This document shows, piece after piece, positions 61,498 through 64,000 of a stretch of 64,000 bases of DNA (position 1 is the first letter of the stretch; each line of letters starts with the position of its first letter). Under the pieces are notes generated by a model, which was not told the DNA's origin, searched no databases, and saw only the letters and a list, made by a program, of their open reading frames with translations. The stretch covers positions 3,348,001 to 3,412,000 of the forward strand of contig NZ_JBEPOC010000001.1 in the NCBI RefSeq assembly GCF_040546585.1, in the 5' to 3' direction. The DNA comes from Marmoricola sp. OAE513. GTDB lineage: Bacteria; Actinomycetota; Actinomycetes; Propionibacteriales; Nocardioidaceae. The position numbers and the translations under genes are program-made.

Positions 61498-63003
61498 TCA
61501 GCAGGAGTCGCCCGCATCGGGCACGGCCCTGTCGACGTTGTTGCGCAGGTAGACGAAACGCTCGCAGAGCGTCCCCACCCGCCGGTAGCGCTCGCTGATC
61601 AAGGACCAGGCGCCGCCGAGCTTGAGCCGGGCCTGGGTCTGCGGTCCGCGCACCACCACCCAGGTGGGCGCATCGGGCCCGGCGAGCACGGCGCGCAGGT
61701 CCTTCATGTCCGGATCCAGCGTCCGGGCCGGCAGGCTCCAGGGGTACTCGTACGGCGAGGACATCCCCGAGGCGCGGAGCACCTCGGGGTCGCCGAAGGT
61801 GACCAGGACCGTGTCGCCGGGGCGCTTGACCCGGCCCAGGGCGTCGCCGACCTGGGTCGCGGGGGAGCCAGGCGGGATGAACGCCGCGATCACGGCGCTC
61901 ACCACGGCGGCGACCGCCATGAGCTGGACGGTACGGCGGATCGCGACCGGCGAGCGGAACAGCACCGCCCCGGCGGCGAGAGCCACCGCAGGGATGGCCT
62001 CGACCAGGTAGTGCAACCAGTAGGAGCCGCCGGCGACGATCGAGAACGTCGCCCAGGCGAGCAGCGCCACGATCGCCCACGCGAAGGCCAGGTCCTTGGT
62101 CCTCCAGGTGCCGCGGATGAGGAAGATGCCGACGGCCAGGGGCAACCCGCTGCCGATGACCGAGAGGGTGAGCAGGGCGAGGCGCTGTCCGGAGGCTTCG
62201 GCGACCGAGGGGTTGTCGGCGATCACGCGGGCGGCCTTGACCCGGAACGGGTAGGTCGCCTCGTAGACATCGGCGGGTGACGTCCCGTGCGCGACCGCCC
62301 AGAGGCTTACCAGTCCGAAGGCGATACCGGCGCCGAGAGCGGCCAGGCCGACCCGTTGGACGAGCTGCCCCCAGGTGACCCGGCGCTGGCGCCAGGCGAA
62401 GATCCAGAACACGGCGGCGAAGACGACGACGTCGACCATGTTCTGCTTGACCAGCAGGGCGGAGACCGCTGCGGCACCCGTCGCCAGGGCCGCGAGCCGG
62501 GCGGTGCGTTCCTCGTCGCTCAGCACCGCCTCGGTCGCGGTGCGCAGCCCCAGAGCGAGGAACGGCAGCGCCATCAGCTCACCGTTGACGCTCGCGGCTC
62601 CGGCGAGCGGCCCGCCGAGCAGGGCGGCGGCGACCACTGCGGTGACCGAGGCGGCCCGGTCGTCGAGGACGCGGCGGGCGGTGGAGGCCAGCAGGAGCAC
62701 CGTCGCCACGGAGATGGCGATGCCGATCACCCGGAGCGCCGGGATCCCGCCGAAGAGGTCCGCGACCTGGAACAGCATCATCAGCAGCGGAGGACGGTCG
62801 ACCCAGTAGTTGCCGTAGAGCGAGTCGCCCGAGGAGCTCCACTGCCCGGCGAGGACCAGGAACCCGCCCTCGTCGGGGGTGCCTCCGAGGCGGAGCTGGA
62901 TCAGCCGGAGCCCGATCATCACCAGGACGGCCGCGGGAACCCATGGCAGCGACCACACCGAGGAACGGCGCCCGGCGGTCGCCGTCGCGCTGGGAGAGGT
63001 CAC
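61498..63003 (-). CDS. GT-C fold membrane glycosyltransferase-like protein (family 39 type)
   Basis: A 501-aa polytopic protein with about ten helices. The first extracytoplasmic loop has the acidic motif GGTPDEGGFLVLAGQW and YGNYWVDRPPLLMMLF, typical of lipid-linked-sugar transferases (ArnT/PMT-like). The C-terminal soluble part includes DTVLVTFGDPEVLRASG. Sugar and acceptor unknown. The GTG start has CATCAT six bases upstream. Confidence 0.82.
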   Translation of the reverse strand: MTSPSATATAGRRSSVWSLPWVPAAVLVMIGLRLIQLRLGGTPDEGGFLVLAGQWSSSGDSLYGNYWVDRPPLLMMLFQVADLFGGIPALRVIGIAISVATVLLLASTARRVLDDRAASVTAVVAAALLGGPLAGAASVNGELMALPFLALGLRTATEAVLSDEERTARLAALATGAAAVSALLVKQNMVDVVVFAAVFWIFAWRQRRVTWGQLVQRVGLAALGAGIAFGLVSLWAVAHGTSPADVYEATYPFRVKAARVIADNPSVAEASGQRLALLTLSVIGSGLPLAVGIFLIRGTWRTKDLAFAWAIVALLAWATFSIVAGGSYWLHYLVEAIPAVALAAGAVLFRSPVAIRRTVQLMAVAAVVSAVIAAFIPPGSPATQVGDALGRVKRPGDTVLVTFGDPEVLRASGMSSPYEYPWSLPARTLDPDMKDLRAVLAGPDAPTWVVVRGPQTQARLKLGGAWSLISERYRRVGTLCERFVYLRNNVDRAVPDAGDSC

Positions 63004-63061
63004 AGGTCCATGATGCCGGTCGGCCCACCCGCTCAGGCGCGGAACACGTACCGCGAGACCG

Positions 63062-64000
63062 TCAGCTCTTCCCGCCCGCCAGCGTCCACGCGGCCGGACC
63101 CGTCGGCACCGGGATGTCGGCGTACGTGACGATGCCGGGGCGGGCCGCGACGACGTGCCGGACGGCGTTGAGCACGGGCAGACCGGTGATCGTCATGCCG
63201 ATGCCGTGCATGTCCTCGACAGTCAGCGTGTCCAGCGGCTGGTCGGGCATCAGGCCGAAGTTCAGGGTGACGTTCGGGGATCCCTCGACCTCGACCTTGT
63301 AGCCGTGCTCGACCGGCATTGCGGGTTCGAGGTGCCGCGTCATCACCCAGCGCTGGTGCAGGTCGAGCACCTCGCCGCCGTTCACGACGCCGACCCAGCG
63401 CAGGTCCAGCCCGGCCATCGTGCCGGCGGCGATCGGGCGCCCGGGAAGGTCGAGGTCCTTGGTCGTCGCTGCGAACCCGACGTGGCACCGCACCTCGTCG
63501 AGCTCGATGCCGAGCGTCGCGGCGAGCATGTGCACGCCGTCGGCGAACACCACCGACGCAGCCTCGACGTCCGCGGCGTGGCCGGGGTCGTCCATCGGAC
63601 GCCCCCACCCCATGCCGTCCATGTTCGAGTCCGAGGCGTACGCGCTGACGTCGACCGACTCGTGCATCGTGATCTTGCGGACCTCCTGGCACACCCCCGT
63701 CGCGACCGCGCCGAGGAGCTGGGCGAAGCCGGGGTTCATGCCGCTGCCGAACAGGCTCGCGCCGCCCTCGCGTGCCGCAGCCTCCAACGCCTCGCGGGAA
63801 CCGGCTGGCAGGCTGTGGCCGGTGAGGAACTCGGCGCTCGTGACGACGTTGGCGCCGGAGCGCAGGATCCGGCTGAGCTCCTCGACGTCGGGGTGCAGCG
63901 GCGTGTAGATCACGCAGTCGGGCGCCAGGGCGAGCAGCGCCTCGGCGTCATCGGTGGCCCGGATGCCGCACGGCTCGTCCAGCCGGCAGAGCAGAGCGGC
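63062..64000 (-). CDS. NAD(P)H-dependent dehydrogenase, dihydrodipicolinate-reductase-like, 5' end cut by window
   Basis: About 313 residues visible; the frame stays open past the window edge, so the N-terminal nucleotide-binding part is missing. The visible part has VIYTPLHPDVEEL, ANVVTSAEFLTG and GSGMNPGFAQLLG, the pattern of DapB-like amine or 2,4-diaminopentanoate dehydrogenase relatives. Lysine synthesis is unlikely because the DapB catalytic His motif is absent. It is separated from the GT-C gene by 58 bp. Confidence 0.75.
   Translation of the reverse strand, partial: AALLCRLDEPCGIRATDDAEALLALAPDCVIYTPLHPDVEELSRILRSGANVVTSAEFLTGHSLPAGSREALEAAAREGGASLFGSGMNPGFAQLLGAVATGVCQEVRKITMHESVDVSAYASDSNMDGMGWGRPMDDPGHAADVEAASVVFADGVHMLAATLGIELDEVRCHVGFAATTKDLDLPGRPIAAGTMAGLDLRWVGVVNGGEVLDLHQRWVMTRHLEPAMPVEHGYKVEVEGSPNVTLNFGLMPDQPLDTLTVEDMHGIGMTITGLPVLNAVRHVVAARPGIVTYADIPVPTGPAAWTLAGGKS

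Overview
The window is a high-GC actinobacterial chromosome segment. The evidence is the strong G/C bias at third codon positions, frequent GTG starts, many leaderless-type promoters, a PucR-type FasR regulator beside the fatty-acid synthase genes, a homodimeric-type AceE, an F420-type luciferase-like oxidoreductase and a WS/DGAT acyltransferase. Gene content and order resemble the Mycobacterium tuberculosis Rv2220-Rv2247 neighbourhood (glnE, glnA2, panB, RNase H/CobC, zinc-ribbon and Nif3 proteins, ahpE, aceE, fasR, fabD, accD6), but cut into blocks with other genes between them. The fabD-fabH-acpP-fabF order is the Streptomyces one. I infer a Nocardioides-like member of the Propionibacteriales. 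No insertion sequence, prophage, integrase, plasmid function or CRISPR array is seen; this is mostly core genome.

Layout: 1-6.3 kb is the FAS II operon (fabD-fabH-acpP-fabF-accD, minus strand, cut by the window edge) behind fasR. 6.5-15 kb has a hydrolase, an ECF metal transporter (MNQO) with a perfect nickel-regulator box, polyphosphate kinase 2 and aceE. 15-27 kb holds two acyl-CoA synthetases, AhpE, a tRNA-Val, DUF3105, Nif3, zinc-ribbon and RNase H/phosphatase proteins, YaaA and an RNB nuclease. 27-31.5 kb has a three-gene ATP-grasp/alpha-E/transglutaminase operon, RNase P RNA and an isolated 46-aa peptide gene. 31.7-44.2 kb is mixed metabolism (Mo oxidoreductase, WS/DGAT, map, PQQ-type sugar dehydrogenase, panB, nadE) plus a small gene under an SOS box. 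44.2-48.2 kb is an envelope-sensing island: two secreted paralogues, a 125-bp tandem repeat, a histidine kinase/response regulator pair and another anchored protein, with similar phased repeats in two promoters. 48-56 kb has a LuxR regulator beside a flavin oxidase, then glnA and glnE, each broken by one extra C, then arfB. 56-64 kb holds small orphan proteins, a TetR-linked steroid-dehydrogenase-like flavoprotein, an LLM oxidoreductase, a lipase-like hydrolase, a CAP protein, a GT-C membrane protein and a partial dehydrogenase.

The most interesting items are: a biotinyl-carrier-like tail on FabD with Arg where the biotinyl Lys should be; the Nur-type box inside the transporter promoter; the LexA-type box over a small unknown gene; the shared direct repeats around the two-component system, with a hairpin masking the ribosome site of one putative target; the 125-bp repeats; the double-glycine-like peptide; and the two frameshifts in the glutamine synthetase/adenylyltransferase pair. 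No wholly new multi-gene system is proven here. The 44.2-48.2 kb island is the best candidate.
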